Origin: Dehalococcoidia bacterium UBA6495
Lineage (GTDB): Bacteria; Chloroflexota; Dehalococcoidia; Lucifugimonadales; UBA826
Assembly (NCBI GenBank): GCA_002435305.1
Contig: DJMH01000005.1
Span: 3,618-9,980 of the forward strand
DNA: 6,363 nucleotides
Direction: 5' to 3'
In this document: in pieces, positions 1-5,931 of the stretch
Layout of the letters: each line of letters starts with the position of its first letter
Position numbering within the stretch: position 1 is the first letter of the stretch
Made by a program: the position numbers and the translations under genes
Notes under the pieces: generated by a model
Database searches by the model: none
Told to the model about the DNA's origin: nothing
The model's input: only the letters and a program-made list of their open reading frames with translations

Positions 1-780
1 CAAGGTTTTGTTTTTTGGTGGCTCGCAATCGGGATCAGAAAATTTCTCACCTTTAGGACAGAACCTCATCTAGCAATATGGATCAATCCTCTAAACAACT
101 CTGCTCACCGCACAGCATTATTTGCCGCAGGATTCACGTTTTTATCTTTCCTCTTTGAATTCCAAGGATCTGGTGAAAATTTACTTGTCCCAACATCAGT
201 TATTTCCATCTTGGGATTACTCTATCTTGGGAAAGCAATTAATGAGCGCAATTTGACCAATGGTTACATTGCGGCAATTTCTTTATTAATTAGCTGGTAT
301 ATACAAGTACTTGGAAGAGATTTATCAGGTATCCAGTACTACACTATTCCTGCAGGCTTATATCTCTTAACTTTAGCTTTCTTCGAGGTTCGGCGAAGTA
401 ATGCAAAACCGAACCTTAGTACCACAGCCAATATACTGGGGGTTCTAATCTTAGGTTGCTCCTCATTTCTCCAGTCTTCACTATATTCACAAGAAAACGT
501 TCTTTTCTTTGTGCTACTCACTGGAATTGAAGGTGTGTTACTAACACTATGGGGGTTGTTTGCAAAATTCAAAACCGTCTTTATCGGCGGAATATTAACA
601 TTCATACTCAATATCCTTTATCAAGTTGCTTTCCTACTATCAGGTTTGAACGGGGCGTTGGTGGCTTTGGGAGTGGGCGTATTGATTATCCTGACGGTGG
701 TTATCATAGAGCGTACTAAAACTCGGCTGATTTCAAAGAGTAACGAATGGACTAATGCCTTGGAAAGCTGGCACTGGTGA
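1..780 (+). CDS. C-terminal part of a large multi-pass integral membrane protein, 5' end outside window
   Basis: The frame is open from the first base of the window to TGA at 778-780, giving at least 259 visible residues with no start. A TTG at 211 is only an internal Leu codon, because hydrophobic coding sequence continues upstream of it. I see about eight hydrophobic segments, at roughly visible residues 38-54, 62-79, 89-105, 113-129, 143-160, 167-187, 192-213 and 217-236. They are separated by short loops carrying Arg/Lys/Asn. The protein ends in a short charged, Trp-rich tail (NEW, ESWHW). The pattern IQYYTIPAGLYLL, then ANILG, then a final helix leading into an ERTK-type tail, resembles from memory the C-terminus of large uncharacterised membrane proteins (DUF2157/SCO7322-like) seen in Chloroflexota and Actinobacteria. 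That family link is tentative. No catalytic or transport motif is visible, so no function is assigned. The next gene starts 107 bases downstream and appears to have its own promoter. Confidence 0.8.
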   Translation, partial: QGFVFWWLAIGIRKFLTFRTEPHLAIWINPLNNSAHRTALFAAGFTFLSFLFEFQGSGENLLVPTSVISILGLLYLGKAINERNLTNGYIAAISLLISWYIQVLGRDLSGIQYYTIPAGLYLLTLAFFEVRRSNAKPNLSTTANILGVLILGCSSFLQSSLYSQENVLFFVLLTGIEGVLLTLWGLFAKFKTVFIGGILTFILNILYQVAFLLSGLNGALVALGVGVLIILTVVIIERTKTRLISKSNEWTNALESWHW

Positions 781-820
781 AATCAACTGACACTCACCAT
801 TAATCCTCAAATAGACGATA

Positions 821-847
821 TTGACACTAAACCCAACCCAATATAAG
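821..847 (+). promoter_or_regulatory. Candidate sigma-70-type promoter for the enolase-superfamily gene
   Basis: A perfect TTGACA at 821-826 is followed by TATAAG at 842-847. The spacer is 15 bases, shorter than the usual 16-18. Transcription would begin near 854, giving a leader of about 35 bases before the ATG at 888. The site lies in the 107-base gap after the membrane-protein gene, which is where a promoter for the next gene is expected. No operator-like inverted repeat is obvious beside it. The call rests on motif match and position only. Confidence 0.45.
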
Positions 848-877
848 GTCGTTTGACTTCGTGAATTTTGGAAAAAC

Positions 878-882
878 GGGAG
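878..882 (+). promoter_or_regulatory. Ribosome binding site that fixes the start at ATG 888
   Basis: GGGAG at 878-882 lies 5 bases before the ATG at 888. A longer reading from GTG at 861 would add nine residues (MNFGKTGEP), has no purine-rich site in front of it, and would begin only a few bases after the predicted transcription start. The ATG at 888 also places the protein at the usual N-terminus of the family, where the first beta strand begins directly after Met (MKVTGVKTYVI). Confidence 0.7.
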
Positions 883-887
883 AACCT

Positions 888-2069
888 ATGAAAGTAACAG
901 GTGTAAAGACTTATGTTATCGAAAATGAAGCAGGAGTAAGAACTGGCGGAGGCGGCCAAACTGAACAATGGTACGTTGGCGGTAAATACTTCCTTATTTT
1001 GGAACTATCTACCGATGAAGGAATAGTGGGAATCGGAGAAAAACTCACTGGAAGCTCTTTCACTGGAAAAATGACCTGGAAGGATTTTAAATCTCAAATA
1101 GAGTTAGTTCACGAAACTGTTGAGGCTTTTGTTATAGGTCAAGATCCCTTCAATATTGAAAAGATTTACTACGATATGTATGCCGGTAGACATGATTACA
1201 GATTACCCAGTCTACACTTCGGGATGGTTATATCAGGAATAGAGATGGCCTTATGGGATATTGTAGGTAAAGCTAATAATCAACCAATTTACAATATGCT
1301 TGGTGGGAAGTGTTGGGATAAGCTCAGAGCGTATGCTTACATGCCGCCTATACCCGAAGGGAAACCTGAAAATGCAGGAGCTGTTGCGGAGCAGTTACTC
1401 AAAGAAGGTAATACTGCATGTAAGTTTGATCCTTTTCATCCGATAACTGGTGTTCCTAGAGATATAAGTTTAAAAGAAATAACTTATGCGGAAAATATTT
1501 TCAAGAGTATAAGGTCTGCTGTAGGCGATGAACTTGAGGTTGGGCTAGGTACCCATGGACAGTTAACGACCTACAGTGCAATAAGAGTTGCAAAGGCGAT
1601 AGAACCATACCAACCATTTTGGTTTGAAGAACCTGTTTCACCTGAAAATATAGACGAGATGGCTAGAGTAGCTGCTCATACTAGCATTCCAATTGCTACT
1701 GGTGAGAGGTTAGCCACTATCTTTCAGTTTTCTGAGTTATTGAGAAAGCAGGCGGCACAGATTATTCAGATTGATATTGGTCAAGCAGGAGGAATATTAG
1801 TAGGGAAAAAAGTTGCTGCTATGGCAGAGGCAAGCTATGCAGTAATTGCACCTCATATGTATTGTGGGCCCGTGGCAGCCGCAGCGGCCATACAGGTGGC
1901 TACTTGTTCCCCAAACTTTATGATTGCTGAAGCAAACCAAGGATCTTTGCATAAGAAAATATTTAGGGATCCTATAGTCTTTGAGAATGGATATATAGAA
2001 ATTCCCACAGGGCCAGGTCTAGGAGTAGAGTTTGACCCTAAGGTTCTAGAAAAACATTTGGTAGGCTGA
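888..2069 (+). CDS. Mandelate racemase/muconate lactonizing enzyme family protein (enolase superfamily, probable acid-sugar dehydratase or isomerase)
   Basis: A 393-residue protein, typical length for the mandelate racemase subgroup. The N-terminal capping domain covers about residues 1-125 and includes an unusual glycine-rich loop (TGGGGQTE, 19-26). The (beta/alpha)7-beta barrel follows. Visible active-site elements are K179-F-D181 after strand 2, H223 in LGTHG, E247 in WFEEP, E273 in GER, D296 in QIDIGQAGG and H323 in APHMYCGP. The last two form the His-Asp dyad of this subgroup. By alignment from memory with E. coli galactonate dehydratase and mandelate racemase, the first metal ligand should be Asp 26 residues before the EEP glutamate; here that place is G221. 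Family members abstract the proton alpha to a carboxylate, using Mg2+, to dehydrate or isomerise sugar acids or hydroxy acids in the cytoplasm. The substrate is unknown. The gene is monocistronic in this window, with its own candidate promoter, and converges on the operon that follows. The family call is firm; the exact reaction is not determined. Confidence 0.92.
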   Translation: MKVTGVKTYVIENEAGVRTGGGGQTEQWYVGGKYFLILELSTDEGIVGIGEKLTGSSFTGKMTWKDFKSQIELVHETVEAFVIGQDPFNIEKIYYDMYAGRHDYRLPSLHFGMVISGIEMALWDIVGKANNQPIYNMLGGKCWDKLRAYAYMPPIPEGKPENAGAVAEQLLKEGNTACKFDPFHPITGVPRDISLKEITYAENIFKSIRSAVGDELEVGLGTHGQLTTYSAIRVAKAIEPYQPFWFEEPVSPENIDEMARVAAHTSIPIATGERLATIFQFSELLRKQAAQIIQIDIGQAGGILVGKKVAAMAEASYAVIAPHMYCGPVAAAAAIQVATCSPNFMIAEANQGSLHKKIFRDPIVFENGYIEIPTGPGLGVEFDPKVLEKHLVG

Positions 2070-2282
2070 TCGCTGACTGGGGGATAATAAGATGTGATCT
2101 CGGTTATTCCCCAGGCAAACCCAGAAATCTAAGGTCTTATGGGATAGTAGATGCGACCCAATCTAATCCTAGGGACCGGTCCAATAAGTTCCCGAAATTT
2201 TGACATTCTAGGACTACTCGCAATTTCCTTTTAATTTTATATGAAGATGAACTGTTATCATGCCATTTCAAGCAAATCCCGT
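2070..2282. other. Convergent intergenic region, no gene seen
   Basis: This 213-base stretch separates two genes that point at each other. Besides the hairpin near its left end it holds two abutting perfect palindromes, CCTAGG at 2168-2173 and GGACCGGTCC at 2173-2182. It also holds a loose direct repeat, GGGATAATAAGATGTGA at 2081-2097 against GGGATAGTAGATGCGA at 2141-2156. The right third is AT-rich. I looked for a tRNA-like fold or T-loop consensus on both strands and found none. There is no convincing ORF, and no U-tract terminator for the leftward operon. Confidence 0.55.
2077..2114 (+). terminator. Hairpin in the convergent gap, possible transcription terminator without a U-tract
   Basis: CTGGGGGATAA at 2077-2087 pairs with TTATTCCCCAG at 2104-2114. 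This makes an 11-bp stem with one G-U pair and a 16-base loop, beginning 7 bases after the stop codon of the enolase-superfamily gene. No T-run follows on either strand, so it is not a canonical intrinsic terminator. It could still act as a 3'-end stabiliser or a Rho-assisted stop between the two convergent units. The strand is given as + because of its closeness to the upstream stop. Confidence 0.4.
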
Positions 2283-3110
2283 TTATTCCAAACTCAAATA
2301 ATGGTGCCTTAACCCCGTACCGTCTAGATCGACAATTCTAATACCGGATGGGTCGTGGGCTAATGGATATCCAACCGGGCCTGTCGAAACATATTCGATC
2401 CCCTTAAGGTTTCGATAGTTATTTCTATGAAGATGGCCCGAAAACACGGCAGAGGCCTTATTTCGATGCAAAAGAGAGATAATTTCCTGCCTCCTTGGGA
2501 AAGGGATAACGAAATAATTATCTGGCTCATCTGGGGTTTCTAAAAACAAGGGGTGATGAAGGAAAACTATTTTATGGGTTGCATCCATATTTGATGCTTT
2601 CTCGAGTTCATTTTCTAAAAACCCAATTAATGAATCCCATTCCCCGGGGATTAGGGAAGGGTCCGAGCATATTGAGCTATTAATGGTGATGAAATAATAA
2701 TTTTCGATTTGAAATGAGTAATTATCTTCACCAAATAATTTTCTGTAGCTATTCAAGGTCTCTGGGGTTGGAGTATTACCAACATCATGGTTCCCAGCCA
2801 CCCAGTAGATCGGGATGTCTTTGTTTAATTGAGAAGTTATCCTAAACAGTTCCTTTCTCTGATCATCTGAGTCTGCTTCATTGACCATATCTCCGCATAT
2901 AACTACAAAATCAGGTTTGTATTCATTCGCGTACTTAATAGCCTTTGTGAATAGTTTTGTTTCAGGTGCAAACCCATCAAATTCCTGTTCCACATAGCGT
3001 AGGGTCAATCCTTCACGCGACCTTGAAATTGCTTCCTCTTCCGTCAACTTGCTAATGGAAGAGAACATCCCAAATTGAGGGTCTGCCATTTGGATAAAGC
3101 GGATTGGCAT
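2283..3110 (-). CDS. Calcineurin-like metallophosphoesterase, CPPED1-like
   Basis: A 275-residue cytoplasmic protein with no signal peptide. Metallophosphoesterase motifs are in order: D10-P-Q12 (motif I, where most families have DxH), G73-D74 (GDMVNE), G106-NHD109, H185-H186 and G225-H-L-H228. These supply the expected two-metal site apart from Gln at the motif I His position. The phrases GNHDVGNTPTPET, FSGHLHRN and DPSGIRIV, and the HHYLSLE ending, closely resemble my recollection of animal CPPED1, a protein phosphatase of this superfamily that also has ADPQFG at motif I. It probably hydrolyses a phosphate monoester or diester, or a phosphoprotein; the substrate is unknown. The start ATG (3108-3110) has GGAG on the minus strand at 3118-3121, 7 bases upstream. 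It is the last gene of the leftward operon, 19 bases after the acyl-CoA dehydrogenase stop. The superfamily is certain; the CPPED1-like subgroup is likely. Confidence 0.9.
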   Translation of the reverse strand: MPIRFIQMADPQFGMFSSISKLTEEEAISRSREGLTLRYVEQEFDGFAPETKLFTKAIKYANEYKPDFVVICGDMVNEADSDDQRKELFRITSQLNKDIPIYWVAGNHDVGNTPTPETLNSYRKLFGEDNYSFQIENYYFITINSSICSDPSLIPGEWDSLIGFLENELEKASNMDATHKIVFLHHPLFLETPDEPDNYFVIPFPRRQEIISLLHRNKASAVFSGHLHRNNYRNLKGIEYVSTGPVGYPLAHDPSGIRIVDLDGTGLRHHYLSLE

Positions 3111-3129
3111 GTAATTACTCCATACTAGG

Positions 3130-4293
3130 CTAATCTAATATTTCCGAGGCTAATTGTTCCAAAGCCCTACCTTCAATAGGAGGATTAAACAACCCACTCC
3201 GGACATCTCTAAAATATCGTTCAAGTGGGCGCGATTTTTCTAATCCTACTCCTCCGACTACCTTCATCGCTAGATCGGTAATTTCTATCGCTGAATCGAT
3301 GGATTTTGTCTTAATAGTACCGATTTCCCGCAAAAGCTCTGGTTGGGATTCAGGGTAATTCTCCCAGTCTTCTGAAAAAGAAAATAGAGCTCTTTTAGAT
3401 ATGATGAGTTTGGACTCCATACGACCGATTTGATCCCTGACGTGAGGTATTTTTGATATCGGACCCGATGCACCCGTTGGCTTTCGATTCATGGCAAAAT
3501 TTATTGCATAATTTCGAGCTGCATTTGCAACCCCTAAATTTGCGGCACTCGTCATGAGAGGAAACCAAGCTGAGCCCCCAATCGGGTCACTGTTAGAACT
3601 CTTGTGCTTCGATCTGAATAGAAAATCCTCATCCCTGACCCTTACGGCTTTGTAAATGATGTCATGAGATCCAGTTGAGCGCATTGACATTGAATCCCAA
3701 GTCTCTTCTACGGAAACCCCTTTGGCATCCATCCTCTGCAACACCCGTGCAGTATCACCCGTCCCGTCTTCCACAGCTGCAAAAGTTATGGCATATGTTA
3801 ACTCCGGAGCCAATGTGGACCAAGTTTTGCGTCCTTCCAAATCCCACTCACCTTCCCCTTTAGGAATTAGGGTGGTGGAGGGTCTTCCTCCCCCTTGAGG
3901 TGAGCCCAAGTCTGGTTCAGAGGCAATGTTGTTAATGAGGGCACCACGTGAAACCACTTCACTAAAGACTCTTTTCCTTATTGTATCGGGCCATTTTCTG
4001 GCAATCGCCTCGGCTCCAACCACCATATGGTGCATACCTACCGCTAAGGCAGTAGAGCCATCCCCAGTACCAATTTCAAATTGGGCTAGAAGAATATCAG
4101 TCAACCCATAGCCTGGACCACCATAACTTTCCGGAACGGCTGCCGCTAGATATCCTACTTCGCGCATAAATTGGAAATGCTCATGCGGAAATGAACCATC
4201 ACGGTCATGTTTCAAAGAAGTCGGAGATATGTACTTTGCTATTTTTTGGGATTTTTCCAAAAGCTGGTTTTGCTTTTCATTCTTAGGCCACAT
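3130..4293 (-). CDS. Acyl-CoA dehydrogenase family flavoprotein (divergent subgroup)
   Basis: Read from ATG at 4293 this is 387 residues, the normal length for an acyl-CoA dehydrogenase fold. The helical N-terminal domain includes YLAAAVPESYGGPG. The middle beta domain has ASEPDLGSPQGGG (124-136), which replaces the usual TEPxAGSD flavin loop, then GRKTWSTLAP (154-163) and ETWDSMSMRSTGSHD (197-211). The C-terminal helical domain has VVGGVG (345-350) and RDVRSGLFNPPIEG (362-375). A flavin-dependent alpha,beta-dehydrogenation of an acyl thioester is the default activity. However, the YEGT segment that carries the catalytic Glu in classical members is replaced by NPPIEG. E374 might take that role, or the protein may be a fold relative with another activity, such as a DszC-type flavin monooxygenase. 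ATG 4293 begins 2 bases after the upstream stop. A TTG at 4299 would overlap that stop by 4 bases and add only two residues. No strong Shine-Dalgarno is seen, so translational coupling is likely. Confidence 0.88.
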   Translation of the reverse strand: MWPKNEKQNQLLEKSQKIAKYISPTSLKHDRDGSFPHEHFQFMREVGYLAAAVPESYGGPGYGLTDILLAQFEIGTGDGSTALAVGMHHMVVGAEAIARKWPDTIRKRVFSEVVSRGALINNIASEPDLGSPQGGGRPSTTLIPKGEGEWDLEGRKTWSTLAPELTYAITFAAVEDGTGDTARVLQRMDAKGVSVEETWDSMSMRSTGSHDIIYKAVRVRDEDFLFRSKHKSSNSDPIGGSAWFPLMTSAANLGVANAARNYAINFAMNRKPTGASGPISKIPHVRDQIGRMESKLIISKRALFSFSEDWENYPESQPELLREIGTIKTKSIDSAIEITDLAMKVVGGVGLEKSRPLERYFRDVRSGLFNPPIEGRALEQLASEILD

Positions 4294-4295
4294 AA

Positions 4296-5147
4296 TCAAA
4301 TATTGACCAAAATAGATTCGGCAATCGCTTCCAGCTCCTCAAAAATTTCTTCTTGTGTTGCAGAAGCGACCCCCACAAGCACCCTATCGACCCCGACCTC
4401 TTCAAATCTCGAAATCAATCCTTTATCCGAAGGAAGACTATGCATAGTTATTTGAATGGTAGAAGGGTCCCGGTCTTCAACATCACAAAGTTTTAAAAGC
4501 TCTTTTTTGGCCTCAATAATATCTTCGGGAGATAGTCTAATAGGAAGCCATCCATCACCCCACTTTACTACCCGTTTCAAAACATTTTTGGCGTTCCCTC
4601 CCAACAACACCGGTGGGTGAGGATCTTGAGCTGGTTTAGGATTGCAAATTATGGGAGGGAAATCTATATATTTACCATGAAATTCAGCCTCTTCTTTGGT
4701 CCAAATTTCCTTCATAGCTAAAACATATTCTCTAGCCTGGGTCCATCTGTGATCAAAATCAGCCCCCATAATTTCAGCCTCCTCTTTAAACCATCCCGTA
4801 CCTATTCCAAATAAAAACCTACCACCTGAATAAAAATCCAATGTAGCTATTAGTTTGGCTAAGTCCAAAGGATTATGTTCTGTAATTAAATTGACGGCCG
4901 TTCCGATTCCTAAATTTGTGGTTACAGATGACGCTCTAGAAAGAGCAATCAAGGGGTTGACCCCGAGATACATCTGCTTCGGGATTGATCCATCAGGAGT
5001 TCCTCCGTAGACAGATTTATGATTTACAGGCATTACCGGATGCTCTGGTAACCATACTGAATCGAAACCTAAATCTTCAATCTTACTGGCTATTGCCCCG
5101 AAATCTCCCATCGAGGCCGTCGCACTCATACTAATACCTATTTTCAT
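4296..5147 (-). CDS. Luciferase-like oxidoreductase, probable F420-dependent (Rv2161c/TIGR03619-type)
   Basis: A 283-residue TIM-barrel protein of the bacterial luciferase-like superfamily. Landmarks are MKIGIS (first strand), FDSVWLPEH (28-36), LGIGTAVNLI (79-88), SGGRFLFGIGTGW (107-119) followed by FKEEAEIMG, KPAQDPHPPVLLGGN (171-185) and GDGWLP (197-202). This order and wording match the probable F420-dependent oxidoreductases typified by Rv2161c, as I remember that family. FMN use with a partner reductase cannot be excluded by eye. Such enzymes transfer hydride to, or oxygenate, small organic molecules in the cytoplasm; the substrate is unknown. The start is ATG 5147, set by AGGAGG on the minus strand at 5152-5157; an upstream TTG at 5162 would place the ribosome site inside the gene. 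It is the first gene of the leftward three-gene operon and runs directly into the acyl-CoA dehydrogenase gene. No flavin or F420 reductase gene is nearby. Confidence 0.9.
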   Translation of the reverse strand: MKIGISMSATASMGDFGAIASKIEDLGFDSVWLPEHPVMPVNHKSVYGGTPDGSIPKQMYLGVNPLIALSRASSVTTNLGIGTAVNLITEHNPLDLAKLIATLDFYSGGRFLFGIGTGWFKEEAEIMGADFDHRWTQAREYVLAMKEIWTKEEAEFHGKYIDFPPIICNPKPAQDPHPPVLLGGNAKNVLKRVVKWGDGWLPIRLSPEDIIEAKKELLKLCDVEDRDPSTIQITMHSLPSDKGLISRFEEVGVDRVLVGVASATQEEIFEELEAIAESILVNI

Positions 5148-5151
5148 TGTT

Positions 5152-5157
5152 CCTCCT
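5152..5157 (-). promoter_or_regulatory. Strong ribosome binding site for the luciferase-like gene
   Basis: The plus strand reads TCCTCC with a further T, which is AGGAGG on the minus strand, 4 bases before the ATG at 5147. It is a perfect Shine-Dalgarno match and decides the start in favour of ATG 5147 over TTG 5162. It is the strongest ribosome site in the window and sits in front of the first operon gene. The acyl-CoA dehydrogenase gene has no clear site of its own, while the third gene has GGAG. Confidence 0.75.
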
Positions 5158-5276
5158 ATCAAACGTGACTCATGTTAATACATCAACTTACATAGTAAAA
5201 GAAATCATGAAGACACATTCTGTTAACCTAACCGATAAGTATAGTAAAACCACATTAGGAATATTTGAGGACATAA
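5158..5276. promoter_or_regulatory. Divergent control region between the leftward operon and the methyltransferase gene
   Basis: About 120 AT-rich bases lie between two divergent starts, so both promoters should be here. On the plus strand, TATAGT at 5240-5245 is a 5-of-6 match to a -10 box and would give a leader of about 25 bases, but no good -35 box stands in front of it. On the minus strand the best candidate is TATTAA (plus-strand TTAATA at 5175-5180), which also lacks a clear -35. The 9-mer ATAGTAAAA occurs twice, at 5192-5200 and 5241-5249, 49 bases apart. GAGG at 5267-5270 is the ribosome site for the methyltransferase, 6 bases before its ATG. No clear operator dyad or riboswitch is seen. 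Confidence 0.4.
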
Positions 5277-5915
5277 ATGCCGGAACAAAATCAGAACCGG
5301 GTCCAATGGGTTTATTCCTCAAGGAATAACTCAGAATTAACTAAAAGGTACGACGAGTGGTCCAAAGATTACGATAAAGATTTGACAGAAGATTTCGGGT
5401 GGACTGCACCCAAAACAGCCGCCGATTTCCTAGCCAAACATATTGGGCCCGGCTCGTTCGTGCTTGATGCCGGAGCAGGAACCGGCCTAGTTGGCGTGGC
5501 GTTAGCTACACACGGATTTCAAAATTTAACTGGAATGGATATGTCGAGAGGTATGCTGGAACAGGCTGACCGGAAAGGTGTTTACACACAGCTTGATCAA
5601 ATGACCCTTGGTGAACCTCTGGATTATGATTCTGCTGCATTCGACGCCGTGATCAGTGTGGGAGTAATGACCCTAGGGCATGCCACCCCTGAATCCTTTG
5701 ACGAACTGGTGAGAATCACAAAACCCAACGGGTATATTGTATTCACAATACGGACTGATGTGTATTTAAATAATGGATTCAAAGAAAAACAAGAAGAGAT
5801 GGTAACGAAAAATTTCTGGAAAGTTATAGAGGTTAGTGAAGAATTCAGACCGTTGCCCGTTGGAGAACCTGACGTTATGCATCAAGTTTGGGTATATCAA
5901 GTCTTAGATTATTAG
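5277..5915 (+). CDS. Class I SAM-dependent methyltransferase, METTL27 (WBSCR27)-like
   Basis: A 212-residue protein starting at ATG 5277 with GAGG six bases upstream. A Rossmann-type methyltransferase domain is plain: the N-terminal helix carries RYDEWSKDYDKDL (24-36), motif I is VLDAGAGTG (62-70), and the acidic end of strand 2 is GMDMS (86-90) followed by GMLEQA. Motif IV is YDSAAFDAVISVG (117-129), and the post-motif segment is ITKPNGYIVF (147-156). The YDEWxxDYD start, GTGLV after motif I, the GMDMSRGMLEQA stretch and the ITKPNG segment match my memory of vertebrate METTL27, whose substrate I do not know. The protein is probably cytoplasmic and transfers methyl from S-adenosylmethionine; the acceptor is unknown. 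The gene diverges from the leftward operon and ends 16 bases before the stop of the convergent metA-like gene, so its transcripts may overlap that gene. The methyltransferase call is firm; the subgroup is likely. Confidence 0.9.
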   Translation: MPEQNQNRVQWVYSSRNNSELTKRYDEWSKDYDKDLTEDFGWTAPKTAADFLAKHIGPGSFVLDAGAGTGLVGVALATHGFQNLTGMDMSRGMLEQADRKGVYTQLDQMTLGEPLDYDSAAFDAVISVGVMTLGHATPESFDELVRITKPNGYIVFTIRTDVYLNNGFKEKQEEMVTKNFWKVIEVSEEFRPLPVGEPDVMHQVWVYQVLDY

Positions 5916-5931
5916 CATCGGGTCATTTAGC

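Noticed and set aside
339..611. Minus-strand ORF of 90 codons inside the membrane-protein gene
   Set aside because: It lies wholly opposite a clearly coding hydrophobic frame, has no family resemblance and no ribosome site; it is a shadow.
861..887. GTG start adding nine residues to the enolase-superfamily protein
   Set aside because: No ribosome site precedes it and it would begin only a few bases after the predicted transcription start; ATG 888 with GGGAG fits better.
2088..2282. Possible tRNA or small RNA gene in the convergent gap
   Set aside because: No T-loop consensus, no cloverleaf pairing and no promoter were found on either strand.
3285..3473. Second minus-strand frame of 62 codons within the acyl-CoA dehydrogenase gene
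   Set aside because: It is an alternate frame of a gene whose own frame carries the family motifs throughout.
3675..4455. Plus-strand ORFs at 3675-3863, 3926-4111 and 4207-4455
   Set aside because: They lie opposite the acyl-CoA dehydrogenase and luciferase-like genes, with low-complexity Ser/Thr/Pro-rich translations typical of antisense frames.
5147..5329. Plus-strand ORF of 60 codons across the divergent intergenic region
   Set aside because: It overlaps the control region and the methyltransferase start in another frame, lacks a ribosome site and resembles nothing known.
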